A program made the translations under genes and the position numbers. The notes beneath the pieces are model-generated. The model saw only the letters and a program-made list of their open reading frames with translations. It ran no database searches and was not told where the DNA came from. Of a stretch of DNA of 64,000 bases, positions 43,971 to 57,767 are shown piece by piece. The DNA lies in assembly GCA_963794415.1 (NCBI GenBank), contig CAWCDI010000001.1, forward strand, positions 1,054,001-1,118,000. The letters are read 5' to 3'. Numbering within the stretch: the first letter of the stretch is position 1; every line of letters starts with the position of its first letter. This DNA comes from CAVPTL01 sp963794415. Lineage in GTDB: Bacteria; Actinomycetota; Thermoleophilia; Gaiellales; JAICJC01.

Positions 43971-43999
43971 GAATACCCGGTGCCTGGCACCGTCTATTC
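43971..43999 (-). terminator. GGTGCCTGGCACC hairpin after rodA
   Basis: Core CGGTGCC-T-GGCACCG (43978-43992) with outer arms GAATA (43971-43975) and TATTC (43995-43999). It overlaps the rodA stop codon and separates the shape operon from the DUF697 gene. Confidence 0.55.
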
Positions 44000-45119
44000 A
44001 CGCGAAGCGGGGCTCGTCCGGCATCTGGGCGTGGACGTGGATCGCCTCGAGGACGCCGATCGACATCAGCCCCACGATCGTGTGGGAGCCGCCGAAGCTC
44101 ATGAACGGCAAGGGGATGCCCGTGATTGGCGCAAGGCCGATCGTCATCCCGATGTTGATGAATATCTGGAAGACGAATGCGCTCACGATCCCCGCCGCAA
44201 CCAGGCTTCCGAACGTTGACCTCGACAACGTGATGATCTTGAGGCCGCGCCAGACGAGCAGGGCGTAGAGGCCGATGAGCCAGGCGGCACCGAGGAACCC
44301 GCGCTCCTCCCCCACCACCGCGAAGATGAAGTCGGTCGAGTGCTCGGGCAGGAAGCCGAGCTGCGTCTGCGTCGCGCCGGCAGGCCCGCGGCCCACCGCG
44401 CCGCCGTGGGCGATCGCGATGCGCGACTGCAGAAGGTGGTAGCCGTCCTGCTGGTCGGTGCTGGGGTTGAGGAATGCGGTCAGCCGGTCGCGCTGGTACT
44501 GCTGCAGCACCTGCACGCCGAGGTCGGGCAGGATGATGAACACCATGGCGATCGAGAGCCCGAGCGCCGCGAACAGGTAGACGAAGTGCCGCCACGGGGC
44601 TCCGAAGACGAACAGCATGCCCATCACCACGGTGGCGAGCACCAGCGTGGTGCCGAAGTCGGGCTCGAGGAACACGAGCAGCGCCGGCAGCCCGATGTAG
44701 CCGATGGCGATCCATGTGAGCTTCGCCGGTGACGTCGTGCCGCGGCGGGCGGCAAGGAGCGAGGCCAGGCCGACGATGAGGAAGAGCTTGGCGAACTCGG
44801 ACGGCTGGAACTGGAACGGCCCGAGCGAGATCCAGCGCGTTCCGCCCTGCACGGTGGTGCCCAGCACCAGCACGATGCCGGTGGTGAGGATCACGAAGAC
44901 GTAGAGCGGCCAGCTCAGCCGGCGCAGGAAGTTGGTCGGGATCGCGGCGATCAGCAGGAGCAGCGTCCAGCCCACCACCATGTAGATCACCTGGTGTGAG
45001 TAGAGCGAGCCGGGATCGTTCTTCGTGCCGGTCTTCAGGATCCAGAGGCCGAAGGCGCAGATCGATGCGACGGTGGCCAGCAGGACGTAGTCCATGTGCC
45101 GGAAGTAGTTCTGGATCAT
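43998..45119 (-). CDS. rodA: Rod-shape peptidoglycan glycosyltransferase RodA
   Basis: 373 residues from ATG 45119, which overlaps the mrdA stop (ATGA). SEDS-family polytopic protein that polymerises lipid II in the elongasome. Motifs are GGTRWISLGPFQFQPSEFAKL, LEPDFGTTLVL, HGGAVGRGPAG and ITGIPLPFMSFGGS. Pairing with mrdA and mreBCD identifies it as RodA rather than FtsW. It is the last gene of the operon and runs into the hairpin at 43971-43999. Confidence 0.93.
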   Translation of the reverse strand: MIQNYFRHMDYVLLATVASICAFGLWILKTGTKNDPGSLYSHQVIYMVVGWTLLLLIAAIPTNFLRRLSWPLYVFVILTTGIVLVLGTTVQGGTRWISLGPFQFQPSEFAKLFLIVGLASLLAARRGTTSPAKLTWIAIGYIGLPALLVFLEPDFGTTLVLATVVMGMLFVFGAPWRHFVYLFAALGLSIAMVFIILPDLGVQVLQQYQRDRLTAFLNPSTDQQDGYHLLQSRIAIAHGGAVGRGPAGATQTQLGFLPEHSTDFIFAVVGEERGFLGAAWLIGLYALLVWRGLKIITLSRSTFGSLVAAGIVSAFVFQIFINIGMTIGLAPITGIPLPFMSFGGSHTIVGLMSIGVLEAIHVHAQMPDEPRFA

Positions 45120-47251
45120 CGGCTGGTGTCCGCCGACGAGGAGGGGTTGACGCCCGTGACCTTCTGGCCGAAGAACTTCTGGAACACCTCGAGCGCCGCC
45201 GGTGCTGCCGAGACGCCGCCGTGGCCGCCCTTGTGGATCATGGCGACGACCACGATCTTCTTGCCGGCCGCGTTCTCGGCCCAGCCCGACCACCAGGCGT
45301 CGTCCGGCGACGTCGGATCGGCGTTGGTCTGCGCGGTGCCGGTCTTGCCCCAGACGTCGAATGGCGTGCCGGTGTAGTTGCTGAAGACCGCGCTCGATGT
45401 GCCGGTCGAGTCGTGGGTGGCACCGTGGAGCCCGTCGATGACCTCCTGCAGGTACGACGGGTTCAGGTGCAGGTTGCGCACGGGCTTGGTGGACTCCTTC
45501 TGGATCACCGCACCGTTGTTGGCCGGATCGAGGATGGAGCCCACCACGTGCGGGCGGACGACCTTGCCGCCGTTGGCGATCGCCGAGTACGCGATGGCCT
45601 CCTGCAGGGGGCTGACCTCGACGTAGCCCTGGCCGATCGCCATGTTGATGTCGTCGCCCGGGTTCCACTCCTGCGCAACCTGCTGCGTGGGCCCATCCTC
45701 GGAGAGAATCCTGTTCGGCGTGACGACGAGGCCACACGAGTTCTTCCAGCCGTCGGCCTTCTTCCCGACCTGGTTACACGCCCAGTTCTTCTTCCATTTC
45801 GCCGTCGGGATGAGCCCGGCGGTACTCAGAAGGTCGTAGCCCTGCGGTGCCCGGCCGTAGCCGAACTCCCGTAGCGTCTTTTGGAACTGCTCGTTGTGGT
45901 GATCATCCAGGTACTTGCCGTAGAAGGCGTCGCCGACGCGGTAGAAGAACGTGTCGCACGAGATGGTGAGCGCCTCGGGCAGGCCGATCATCCCGGCGGC
46001 CGCGCCGAAGTTGTTGAACTTGTGCTGGCTCAGATCGTGGTTCTTGGGCGACTGGAAGTACGAGCTGCAGTCGAGCTCGCTTCCCGGCGCCAGAATGCCC
46101 GTGGCATAGGCGGCAGCCGCGGTGAACGGCTTGAACGTCGAGCCGGCCGGGAAGTTGCCTGCCGCGGCAAGATCGGAGAGCGGTGAGGGGTTGGTCTTGC
46201 CCGCGACCTTGTCTGCGTGGAGCACCGCGGCCTGGCCCTTGTAGGGCGGCACCCAGATGCTGGGGTCATACGTCGGGTACGACGCCTGGGCGAGGATCGC
46301 CCCCGTGTCGGGATCGATGGCGACGATCGCTCCAGCATCGGCGTACGGCGACCCGGTGGTGTGGGCAACGCTGATGCCGTGCTGGATCGCCTTCTCGGCG
46401 ACCTGCTGCAGCTGGTTGTTGATGGTGAGCTTCAGCGTGTCGCCCTGCTGTGCCGGCGCCTGCAGGTAGGAGCGCCCCTGCGGGTTGCCGCTGGCGTTGA
46501 ACACCTGTGCGACCTTGCCGTCGGTGCCGCGCAGCTCCCGATCGTAGGTGAGCTCGAGCCCGTTCTGGCCGATGGTGCCCGTGCGCGGCAGGTACTTGGG
46601 ATCGTTGAACCGGCTCTTCAGCCACTCTTTCGTGATCGGCCCGACATGGCCCAGGATGTTTGCGGAGCCAGTCGCCGCCTTCTCGTACTGCCGCTGGTAC
46701 GTGGAGAAGAACTCAACACCCCTGTACTGATTCATCCGCTCGGTGACGTACTCCACCTCGGACTTGGTGACGGTCGCCTTGATCGCCACTGGGTGGCCGT
46801 GGTTCTGGCGCTGGCCGTACCAGTACTGGCTGACGATGCCCTCCGGCCCGTTGAACGGGATCTGCAGGACGTCGGCGAGCCGGAACATGACAGCGCAGCC
46901 CGGCTCGTCCTTCAGCTTCTCGCGATGGTTCTTCGTGATGCCGTCGCAGTTGATCGGCTGCGGCAGCGTCCCGGGATTGAGCTGCACGCCCAGCGTGCCC
47001 GAGCTCTTCACCATCGCGACGCCGTTGGCATCGAGGATCATGCCGCGCTCGGCCGGCAGCGTCGTGTAGCGCACCGTCTGCTGCGTCGCGGCCTGCACGT
47101 ACTGGTCGGCGTGCAGGATCTGCAGCGCCCAGAGGCGCGTGACCAGCACTCCGAGGAGGATCGCCGCGATGATCCCAAGCGTCGCCGCCCGCAGGGCAAG
47201 CGGCAGCGGGTCGGGCTCGATCTCGCGCCTAGGCGGTGGCGATTCCAGCAT
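45116..47251 (-). CDS. mrdA: Penicillin-binding protein 2 (elongation transpeptidase)
   Basis: 711 residues. Class B PBP that cross-links glycan made by RodA. One N-terminal membrane segment (about 22-43) is followed by a dimerisation domain (ERGMILDANG). The transpeptidase domain has catalytic S371 in AGSTFKPF, the SxN-equivalent SCD in ISCDTFF and KTG in WGKTGTAQ. Several cysteines in the ectodomain (such as SCDTFF, WACNQVG, NSCGLVV) are unusual for an extracellular PBP and could form disulfides. The 5' end overlaps mreD by 23 bases. Confidence 0.93.
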   Translation of the reverse strand: MLESPPPRREIEPDPLPLALRAATLGIIAAILLGVLVTRLWALQILHADQYVQAATQQTVRYTTLPAERGMILDANGVAMVKSSGTLGVQLNPGTLPQPINCDGITKNHREKLKDEPGCAVMFRLADVLQIPFNGPEGIVSQYWYGQRQNHGHPVAIKATVTKSEVEYVTERMNQYRGVEFFSTYQRQYEKAATGSANILGHVGPITKEWLKSRFNDPKYLPRTGTIGQNGLELTYDRELRGTDGKVAQVFNASGNPQGRSYLQAPAQQGDTLKLTINNQLQQVAEKAIQHGISVAHTTGSPYADAGAIVAIDPDTGAILAQASYPTYDPSIWVPPYKGQAAVLHADKVAGKTNPSPLSDLAAAGNFPAGSTFKPFTAAAAYATGILAPGSELDCSSYFQSPKNHDLSQHKFNNFGAAAGMIGLPEALTISCDTFFYRVGDAFYGKYLDDHHNEQFQKTLREFGYGRAPQGYDLLSTAGLIPTAKWKKNWACNQVGKKADGWKNSCGLVVTPNRILSEDGPTQQVAQEWNPGDDINMAIGQGYVEVSPLQEAIAYSAIANGGKVVRPHVVGSILDPANNGAVIQKESTKPVRNLHLNPSYLQEVIDGLHGATHDSTGTSSAVFSNYTGTPFDVWGKTGTAQTNADPTSPDDAWWSGWAENAAGKKIVVVAMIHKGGHGGVSAAPAALEVFQKFFGQKVTGVNPSSSADTSR

Positions 47252-47807
47252 CTCTCACGAATGGGGTCGGGGGGAAGATCCAGCGCAGCACCGGTGCGAG
47301 GATGAGCGCGACGAGGCCGGTCTGGATCACGGACGGGACGACCTGGTTCCACCAGAGGTACGACAGCGAGAGGTCAACGCCCAGGAGCAGCCGGTGCAGC
47401 AGCACATCGCCGATCTGGGTGCCGAGCGCGGCCGCGATCGCCCACGGCACGAGCCGCAAGGACGTTGACCGCCGCTGCCGGCCGGGGACGGGCGGGCCGC
47501 CGATGCCGTCGTCATCGATGTGGGCGCCGCGCGCCACGAGCGCCGCCGTGGCGACGTAGAGCAGCGACGCGACGCCGAGCGTCGTGAACACCATGGCGTT
47601 GACGAGGATGCCGGCGAGGAAACCGGTCACGGCGGCCTCGACGGGACTGCGCCAGAGCGCGAGCGCCACCACGAGCACGAGGAGCAGATCCGGACCAGCA
47701 CCATATGGCCGAAGACCCGGCGTGGACGTGGTCTGGAGCACCGCGAGCACGAACACCAGCGGGATGAGCTTGAGCGTGTCCCACATCGTCACGGAGATGG
47801 GGCTCAC
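47229..47807 (-). CDS. mreD: Rod shape-determining protein MreD
   Basis: 192 residues from GTG 47807, in a GTGA overlap with the mreC stop. About five or six membrane segments: TLKLIPLVFVLAVLQTT, YGAGPDLLLVLVVALALW and GFLAGILVNAM are typical MreD features. It includes an acidic/basic loop (ARGAHIDDDGIGG). It links MreB to the wall synthases with MreC. The longer frame upstream is a shadow of mreC. Confidence 0.85.
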   Translation of the reverse strand: MSPISVTMWDTLKLIPLVFVLAVLQTTSTPGLRPYGAGPDLLLVLVVALALWRSPVEAAVTGFLAGILVNAMVFTTLGVASLLYVATAALVARGAHIDDDGIGGPPVPGRQRRSTSLRLVPWAIAAALGTQIGDVLLHRLLLGVDLSLSYLWWNQVVPSVIQTGLVALILAPVLRWIFPPTPFVRDAGIATA

Positions 47808-48709
47808 TGCTGCGGCACCTTGAGGACGTCGACCAGGCCGAGCGACTGGAAGTCGGCGAACGGCTCGACGGTGATCTGCTTGTTCGATCCGCCGGCATCG
47901 TCGTTCGAGACCTGAAGGACGCGGCCGATCGGGAGGTACGCCGGGATGCGCGACTGGAGCCGGTTGGAGCGGATGCTCGCGGTGGTGACGATGTCGCCCA
48001 CGTTGACTGCGGCCGCGATCGGCACGAGGCTGAGATCGAAGATGTCCGGGGTGCCGGCCGACGGCTTCAGGATGCCCTGCGCGGTCTTTCCCGCACCGAG
48101 CACCTGCGACGGGTAGCCGACACCGCTCGTGCTGGTGATGAGCCGCACCTGGCAGGTGCTGGCCGTGCATGACCCGGTGACGCCGACGAATGCGCCCTGG
48201 AACGTCTGCTTGCCGTTCTGGGTCTGGGCCTTCGGTACCAACGGCGCGACGACGGGGTCGCCCGACGTGAGCCCGCTCGACGTGCCGTGGTCGATGACCA
48301 CCATGCTGTCCTCAGCGTTGCTCTGGCCGACCACCGTCGCGCCGACGGTGTCGTAGCTGTTGGTGGTGCGAAACCCGTTCAGCGCGCTCAGCTGGGCGTT
48401 GTTCGCGGTCAGGAGCTTGTTCGCGACGAGGAGCGCGCTCACCTGGTTTTGGAGGGTGGTGACCTTCTCGGCCCGGTCGCGCGCATCGATCAATCCGGTC
48501 GTCCAGTTATACGCATCGGCAAAGGGTTGCGTGATGCGGTGCGCGACCGACGAAGCCGGTGCGGTGACGGAGCTCGCAGTCCTCTGCACATCACCAACCG
48601 CTCCCGTCGAGCCCTGCCTGTAGGACAGGGACAAAAGTACGAGAGAGGCCACGATGAGCAGGCCGACTACGGCCCGCCGACGGATGACACGGTTCTTGCT
48701 CAGCAGCAT
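47804..48709 (-). CDS. mreC: Rod shape-determining protein MreC
   Basis: 301 residues from ATG 48709. One N-terminal membrane helix (VVGLLIVASLVLLSLSY), a coiled coil (about 75-110) and the beta-rich extracellular domain. In that domain ATVVGQSNAEDSMVVIDHGTSSGL and GDIVTTASIRSNRLQSRIPAYLPIG are family hallmarks. It scaffolds PBP2 and RodA. TAGACT (48735-48740) lies 25 bases upstream, so this mRNA has a short leader. Confidence 0.92.
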   Translation of the reverse strand: MLLSKNRVIRRRAVVGLLIVASLVLLSLSYRQGSTGAVGDVQRTASSVTAPASSVAHRITQPFADAYNWTTGLIDARDRAEKVTTLQNQVSALLVANKLLTANNAQLSALNGFRTTNSYDTVGATVVGQSNAEDSMVVIDHGTSSGLTSGDPVVAPLVPKAQTQNGKQTFQGAFVGVTGSCTASTCQVRLITSTSGVGYPSQVLGAGKTAQGILKPSAGTPDIFDLSLVPIAAAVNVGDIVTTASIRSNRLQSRIPAYLPIGRVLQVSNDDAGGSNKQITVEPFADFQSLGLVDVLKVPQQ

Positions 48710-48734
48710 GAGAAAATCGGGCGGGGCAGCGACG

Positions 48735-48740
48735 AGTCTA
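48735..48740 (-). promoter_or_regulatory. -10 box of mreC-mreD-mrdA-rodA (TAGACT)
   Basis: TAGACT on the minus strand in the 108-base gap between uppP and mreC, 25 bases before the mreC ATG. It suggests that the mreC operon can be transcribed apart from uppP and mreB. Confidence 0.4.
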
Positions 48741-48817
48741 CCGGAAGAGCCTGCAAATACCGTGCATGGCGTTGGACCATCGTTGGATTCGCGCGCTGAG
48801 CAGCCACTTGACGAGTT

Positions 48818-49780
48818 CTAGAAGTGGGCGCTCTTGAGGCCGGTGGCGATCGCGAGCAGCACGAGCGCCGCCAGCACCAGCCGGTAGATCACGAACACCG
48901 CGTAGCTGTTGGATCGCAGGTAGGCCAGAAGCGCCCAGATCGCCACCATGCCGACGATGGCCGACGTCGCCGTGCCGATGAGAAACGGCCCGATCGTGCC
49001 GGCCGGAAAGCCGTGCCGGAGGTCCTGCGCAGACTTGAAGATGACCGCCCCGCCGACGATCGGCGCGTACAGGTAGAACGAGAACTTGGCCGCGTCGTCA
49101 CGCGAGAGCCCCAGGAGGCGGCCGGCACTGATCGTGATGCCCGACCGGCTGACTCCCGGCATCAGCGCGAGCACCTGCGCCACGCCCACCGTGAACGCCG
49201 TGCCGAGCCCGAGCTGCTCCATCTTGCGCGTCACCGCGGTGCGGTCGGCGTAGCCCAGGAGGAGCGCGCCGAGGGCCATGAAGATGGCGATCTGCCACGG
49301 CTGGCCCAGCTCGCGGTCGAAGAAGCTCTCCCCCAGCGCGCCCGCGATCGCCGCCGGGATGGTGGCCACCACGATGAACCAGCTGAGGCGCTCCTCCGGC
49401 GTGGTGATGGCGCGGCGGCGGAGCGATCCGAACCAGGCCTTCAGGAGCAGCCAGAGCTCGGCGGCGAAGTAGACGACCACCGCGATGAGCGTGCCGAGGT
49501 GCAGCGATACGTCGAAGGTCTTGTTGAAGTCCGGGTGATCGCCCAGGTAGTGCCAGTTGAAGAGCCAGGGCACCAGGATCAGGTGGCCCGACGAGGAGAT
49601 CGGCAGGAACTCCGTGATGCCCTGCACGGTGCCGAGCACGAGCGCCTGCCAGTCGGTGACCTTGGATGAGTCGGCGCCGGCCCCGGTGGCGGCGACCGCC
49701 ACGGTGATGACCGAGAGCACGATCAGCACGACGGCAGCGATCAGCAGCGTGCGGCGGGATTCCCTGGGGGCGACACTCAC
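48818..49780 (-). CDS. uppP: Undecaprenyl-diphosphatase UppP (BacA)
   Basis: 320 residues, GTG start at 49780. Recycles the lipid carrier undecaprenyl diphosphate for wall synthesis. Motifs are GTVQGITEFLPISSSGHLIL and ALMPGVSRSGITISAGRLLGL, both in the active site. About eight membrane segments, plus an extra N-terminal hydrophobic helix (TLLIAAVVLIVLSVITVAV) before the family core. TATCCT (49789-49794) lies 8 bases before GTG. Its place between mreB and mreC is unusual and joins carrier recycling to the elongasome genes. Confidence 0.92.
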   Translation of the reverse strand: MSVAPRESRRTLLIAAVVLIVLSVITVAVAATGAGADSSKVTDWQALVLGTVQGITEFLPISSSGHLILVPWLFNWHYLGDHPDFNKTFDVSLHLGTLIAVVVYFAAELWLLLKAWFGSLRRRAITTPEERLSWFIVVATIPAAIAGALGESFFDRELGQPWQIAIFMALGALLLGYADRTAVTRKMEQLGLGTAFTVGVAQVLALMPGVSRSGITISAGRLLGLSRDDAAKFSFYLYAPIVGGAVIFKSAQDLRHGFPAGTIGPFLIGTATSAIVGMVAIWALLAYLRSNSYAVFVIYRLVLAALVLLAIATGLKSAHF

Positions 49781-49788
49781 GGGGCCGC

Positions 49789-49794
49789 AGGATA
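49789..49794 (-). promoter_or_regulatory. -10 box of uppP (TATCCT)
   Basis: TATCCT on the minus strand, 8 bases before the uppP GTG, in the 46-base gap after mreB. Confidence 0.4.
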
Positions 49795-49826
49795 CAAACG
49801 CGGTCGGCCGCAGGGGCCGGTCGCGG

Positions 49827-50897
<1,071 letters not shown>

Positions 50898-50941
50898 CCT
50901 GTCCTTTAAGTTCGCTGCAAATCCAGCGAAAGCGTCTGGCG

Positions 50942-50947
50942 ATTCTA
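50942..50947 (-). promoter_or_regulatory. -10 box of mreB (TAGAAT)
   Basis: TAGAAT on the minus strand in the 91-base gap between maf and the proposed ATC start; it would give a leader of about 40 bases holding the AAAGGA site. Confidence 0.4.
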
Positions 50948-50988
50948 GACTATCGAAGCCGATTCGCCGAGCACGGACTCATCCGGCG

Positions 50989-51576
50989 TCAACTTGCGGC
51001 GGCCACCATCGCGCTCAGGAGCGCGCGAAGCGGCAGGCCCACCACGTTCAGATAGTCACCTTCGATGCCGGCCGCGAGCACCGCTCCCCGGCCCTGGATC
51101 GCATATCCCCCGGCGCGTCCCTCCCACTCGCCGCTCTCCAGGTACCACTCGAGATCGGCATCCGTGAGCTGCGCGAACGTCACGCTGGTGGTCTCGACCG
51201 ACGCGGCCGCGTGGCCCGGCGTCTGCAGGTAGAGGCCCGAGTGCACGCGGTGGGTGCGCCCGGAGAGCATGCCGAGGTACGCGCCGGCCTCCGCCCGCGA
51301 AGCGGGCTTCCCCAGGATCACGCCGTCCACCTCCACTACGGTGTCGGCGCCCAGCACGGCGGCGTGGTCAGGCGGTAGCGACGCTCCCCCGGCCTTGCCG
51401 CGCGCGTGATGCAGCACCAGCGCCTGGGCGGTGATGCCCGGCTGAGGAAGCTCCTCGTAGCTCGACTCGACCACGGTGAACGGGATGCCGGCCTGCTCGA
51501 GGATCATCCGCCGCTGAGGGGAACGCGAGGCCAGTGCGATCGGCCCCAGCGCAAGCGCTGCGGCGATGGAGGTCAC
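50989..51576 (-). CDS. maf: Maf-family nucleoside triphosphate pyrophosphatase
   Basis: 195 residues from GTG 51576. House-cleaning pyrophosphatase active on dTTP/UTP or modified NTPs. Motifs are IALASRSPQRRMIL (substrate loop), VLGADTVVEVDG (catalytic Asp), LGKPASRAEAGAYL and YAIQGRGAVL. The start overlaps the ndk stop (GTGA), a sensible pairing of two nucleotide-pool enzymes. maf often lies near mreB, as here. Confidence 0.9.
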   Translation of the reverse strand: MTSIAAALALGPIALASRSPQRRMILEQAGIPFTVVESSYEELPQPGITAQALVLHHARGKAGGASLPPDHAAVLGADTVVEVDGVILGKPASRAEAGAYLGMLSGRTHRVHSGLYLQTPGHAAASVETTSVTFAQLTDADLEWYLESGEWEGRAGGYAIQGRGAVLAAGIEGDYLNVVGLPLRALLSAMVAAAS

Positions 51577-51995
51577 ACCAGTTCGGCGGGCGTGAAGTAG
51601 ATCGCGATCTCGCGCTCTGCCGACTCGGGCGAGTCGGAGCCGTGCACGACGTTCTCGCCCAGCTCGAGCGCGAGGTCACCGCGGATGGTGCCGGGTGCGG
51701 AGTCGAGCGGATTGGTGGCGCCCATCATGGCGCGGACGGTGGGGATCGCAGCCGGGCCCTCGAGCACCATGGCCACCGCCGGGCCGGAGGTGATGAACTC
51801 GACGAGGCCGGGATAGAACGGCTTTCCCTGGTGCTCCTCGTAGTGCGCCGCGGCCTGCTCCTGGCTCACCTGGAGCAGCTTCAGGCCCCGCACGACGAAG
51901 CCGCGCCGCTCGAACCGGCCGAACACCTCGGCGATCAGCCCGCGGCCCACGGCGTCGGGCTTGATCATCGCGAATGTGCGCTGGACGTCAGCCAC
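51573..51995 (-). CDS. ndk: Nucleoside diphosphate kinase
   Basis: 140 residues, normal length. ADVQRTFAMIKPDAVGRGL is the Ndk start, and the phospho-histidine is in ENVVHGSDSPESAERE. MVLEGPAAIPTVRAMMGATNP and PGTIRGDLA are conserved. It exchanges terminal phosphates between nucleotides. It overlaps the zinc-ribbon gene by 8 bases and maf by 4. Confidence 0.95.
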   Translation of the reverse strand: MADVQRTFAMIKPDAVGRGLIAEVFGRFERRGFVVRGLKLLQVSQEQAAAHYEEHQGKPFYPGLVEFITSGPAVAMVLEGPAAIPTVRAMMGATNPLDSAPGTIRGDLALELGENVVHGSDSPESAEREIAIYFTPAELV

Positions 51996-52575
51996 TGGTA
52001 CGCGCCGTCGGTTCCTCGCGCGGCTCGCGCCTGGATCTGGACTTCGACGGCGCCGGATTGGCCGGCGGCGGCGGAGTAGGCGGAGCCGTGGTGACCGGCG
52101 TCTCGCAGTGAGGGCAGAGCCGCCAGCTCGCGTCGAGCGGCGTCTTGCAGCGGCGGCACGCGTTCTTCAGCTTCGTGCCGCAGTACGGGCACGAGAGGAA
52201 GCTCGGGTCGGCAGGGTTGCGGCAGTACGGGCACGCCTGGTCGGCGCCCAGCCTGCGCTCCATCGCGCGGATCTCGAGCTCACGCTCGTGGACGTCCGCC
52301 AGGTACTCCGGCGGGCGCAGGAGCATGTAGACGAACACGCCCACAAAAGGGAACAGCGTGGCGGTCGCGATGCACACGCCGACGATGACCGGATCGTCGA
52401 TCCGGCGGCGCGCATCCTTCGCGGTCCAGAAGACCAGCGCCAGGTAGAGCGCGATGAGGAAGATGATGAAGAGCCGCTCGCCGGCCACCACGTATCCCGA
52501 GTGGAAGAACGAGTGAACCCCGGACAGCGAGTCCGAGGTGGAGGCGGCTGATGTGGCGGTTGCAAGAAGGGTCAT
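51988..52575 (-). CDS. Membrane protein with double zinc ribbon
   Basis: 195 residues from ATG 52575. Two membrane segments (LFIIFLIALYLALVFW; GVCIATATLFPFVGVFVYMLL) precede a cytoplasmic helix and two zinc ribbons with CPYCRNPADPSFLSCPYCG and CRRCKTPLDASWRLCPHC. A Pro-rich basic tail follows. The function is unknown; similar proteins are common in actinobacteria. It lies between folC and ndk. A TAGACT (52591-52596) overlaps the folC stop 15 bases upstream. Confidence 0.75.
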   Translation of the reverse strand: MTLLATATSAASTSDSLSGVHSFFHSGYVVAGERLFIIFLIALYLALVFWTAKDARRRIDDPVIVGVCIATATLFPFVGVFVYMLLRPPEYLADVHERELEIRAMERRLGADQACPYCRNPADPSFLSCPYCGTKLKNACRRCKTPLDASWRLCPHCETPVTTAPPTPPPPANPAPSKSRSRREPREEPTARTSG

Positions 52576-52593
52576 GGGAATATCGAGGGCAGT

Positions 52594-53728
52594 CTAGGTG
52601 CGTTCGCTGTCGTTTACCAATGTGTGCTTCGACGCCGTACCCAGCTTTTCATTCAAATCATGCAACAAATAGAGAGAACCGCACACCAGGACGACGCCAT
52701 CTGGCTTGGCCAGCGCGATTGCGGCGTCCCTCGCGGCAACCGGATCAGCTATCGCGCGGCCTCCTGTGATCGCCGAGAGCTCGGTTGCCCCCATCACGCG
52801 GTCGTTGCTGGACTCCGTCGCGATCACGTCATCGGCCACCGTGCGCAGGCTCTTGACCATGGCCCTCACGTCCTTCTCGCCCAGCGTCGAGAACACGGCA
52901 ACCACGCGCCGGCCGCCGGTCATCGCCGGCAGCTCGGACACGAGCCGGCGCATGCCTGCGGGGTTGTGGGCGCCGTCCCAGATCTCGAGCGGATCGGTGC
53001 CGCGGATCTCGAGCCGGCCCTGCACCACCACGCCGGCCATCGCGACGGGATCCACCGGCCGGCCGAGAGCGGCCTCGACCGCCGCCAGCGCGACGGCCCG
53101 GTTCTGATCCTGGAAGCTGCCGTCGGTGCTCACGACACGTACCTCCGCCGCCTGCGGAACCGACCACTCCGGCTCACCCACCACCAGCGTCGCCCCCGGG
53201 TGCACCACCGCGAGCTTCTCGGCCGCGATCTGCTCGCGGGTGTCGCCCAGGAGCTGGGTGTGCTCCAGGTCGATGTTGGTCAGCACCACCACCTTGCTAC
53301 GGGCAAGCACGTTGGTGGCGTCCAGCCGGCCGCCGAGGCCCGCCTCGATCACCGCCCACTCAACCCCGTTCTGGGCAAACGCGACGAGGGCTGCCGCCGT
53401 CAGCGCCTCGAACTGGGTGACGCCCTCCCCCACGGCATCCCTGACGGCCAGCACGGCACGCTCGTAGGCATCGGGCTCGATCTCGGCACCGCCGATGCGG
53501 ATGCGCTCGCGAAACGTCGAGATGTGCGGCGAGAGGTAGGCACCGGTGCGCACCCCCTCGGCCTCGAGCAGCGCCTCGGCAAACCGCGTGGTCGAGGTCT
53601 TGCCGTTGGTGCCCACCACGTGGATCGCATCGAACTGCCGCTCGGGATGCCCCAGCGTCTCGAGCACCGCGTGCATCCGCTCGAGCCCGAACTGCATGCC
53701 GAACAGCTCGAGCGACGCGATGTAGCTC

Positions 53729-53742
<14 letters not shown>
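52594..53742 (-). CDS. folC: Dihydrofolate synthase/folylpolyglutamate synthase
   Basis: 382 residues. The start is TTG 53742 (MTAAESYIASLELFGMQFGLERM), which overlaps the valS 3' end by 14 bases and fits the family N-terminus. The earlier open frame is a shadow of valS. The P-loop is VVGTNGKTSTTRF; also GAYLSPHISTFRERI, VIEAGLGGRLDATNV, TNIDLEHTQLLGDT and DGAHNPAGM. Adds glutamate to folates. valS-folC is a common gene pair in Gram-positive bacteria. Confidence 0.92.
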
Positions 53743-56242
<2,500 letters not shown>

Positions 56243-56252
56243 CGTGGAGCGC

Positions 56253-56258
56253 ATCCTA
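56253..56258 (-). promoter_or_regulatory. -10 box of valS (TAGGAT)
   Basis: TAGGAT on the minus strand, 10 bases before the valS ATG. Only 48 bases separate valS from the divergent small gene, so no T-box leader can be present. Confidence 0.4.
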
Positions 56259-56290
56259 ACGAAGGGGTCGCCGCGACCGATCACGAGGCA

Positions 56291-56452
56291 ATGAGGCACT
56301 CAACGCCGCCGCCGGCAACCCTCGGGCCGCACCCCTACATGGTCGTCGTGATCTACTGCTGCTGCTTTGCGATCGTCGCCTGGGCTGCATACCAGGTGCG
56401 CCACCGCTGCGGCAGCTGCGGCTCCGTCCCGGTGCGCTGCCGCTGCTCATGA
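56291..56452 (+). CDS. Small membrane protein with Cys-rich tail (53 aa)
   Basis: 53 codons, ATG 56291 to TGA 56452, on the plus strand and divergent from valS. The product starts MRHSTPPPATLGPHPY, has one membrane segment (MVVVIYCCCFAIVAWAAY), and ends QVRHRCGSCGSVPVRCRCS. The tail has CxxC and CxC, possibly a metal site. GAGG lies a few bases before the ATG. The GGTGCC hairpin follows six bases after the stop. It fills a gap that otherwise has no gene. Function unknown; it could be chance, but the composition and position argue for a gene. Confidence 0.5.
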   Translation: MRHSTPPPATLGPHPYMVVVIYCCCFAIVAWAAYQVRHRCGSCGSVPVRCRCS

Positions 56453-56457
56453 ATGCA

Positions 56458-56475
56458 CGGTGCCGGCAGGCACCG
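56458..56475. terminator. GGTGCC-core hairpin between the small gene and clpX
   Basis: CGGTGCC (56458-56464) and GGCACCG (56469-56475) pair around GGCA. It lies 9 bases from the clpX stop and 6 bases from the small gene's stop, so it can serve both directions. Same family as 5708, 24474 and 43971. Confidence 0.5.
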
Positions 56476-56483
56476 TCCACTCA

Positions 56484-57764
<1,281 letters not shown>

Positions 57765-57767
57765 GGG

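Noticed and set aside
52591..52596. TAGACT before the zinc-ribbon gene as an independent promoter
   Set aside because: It includes the folC stop codon TAG, lies 15 bases from the ATG, and the gene is probably co-transcribed with folC; the same holds for the TAGACT at the iron-sulfur subunit stop before fdhD.
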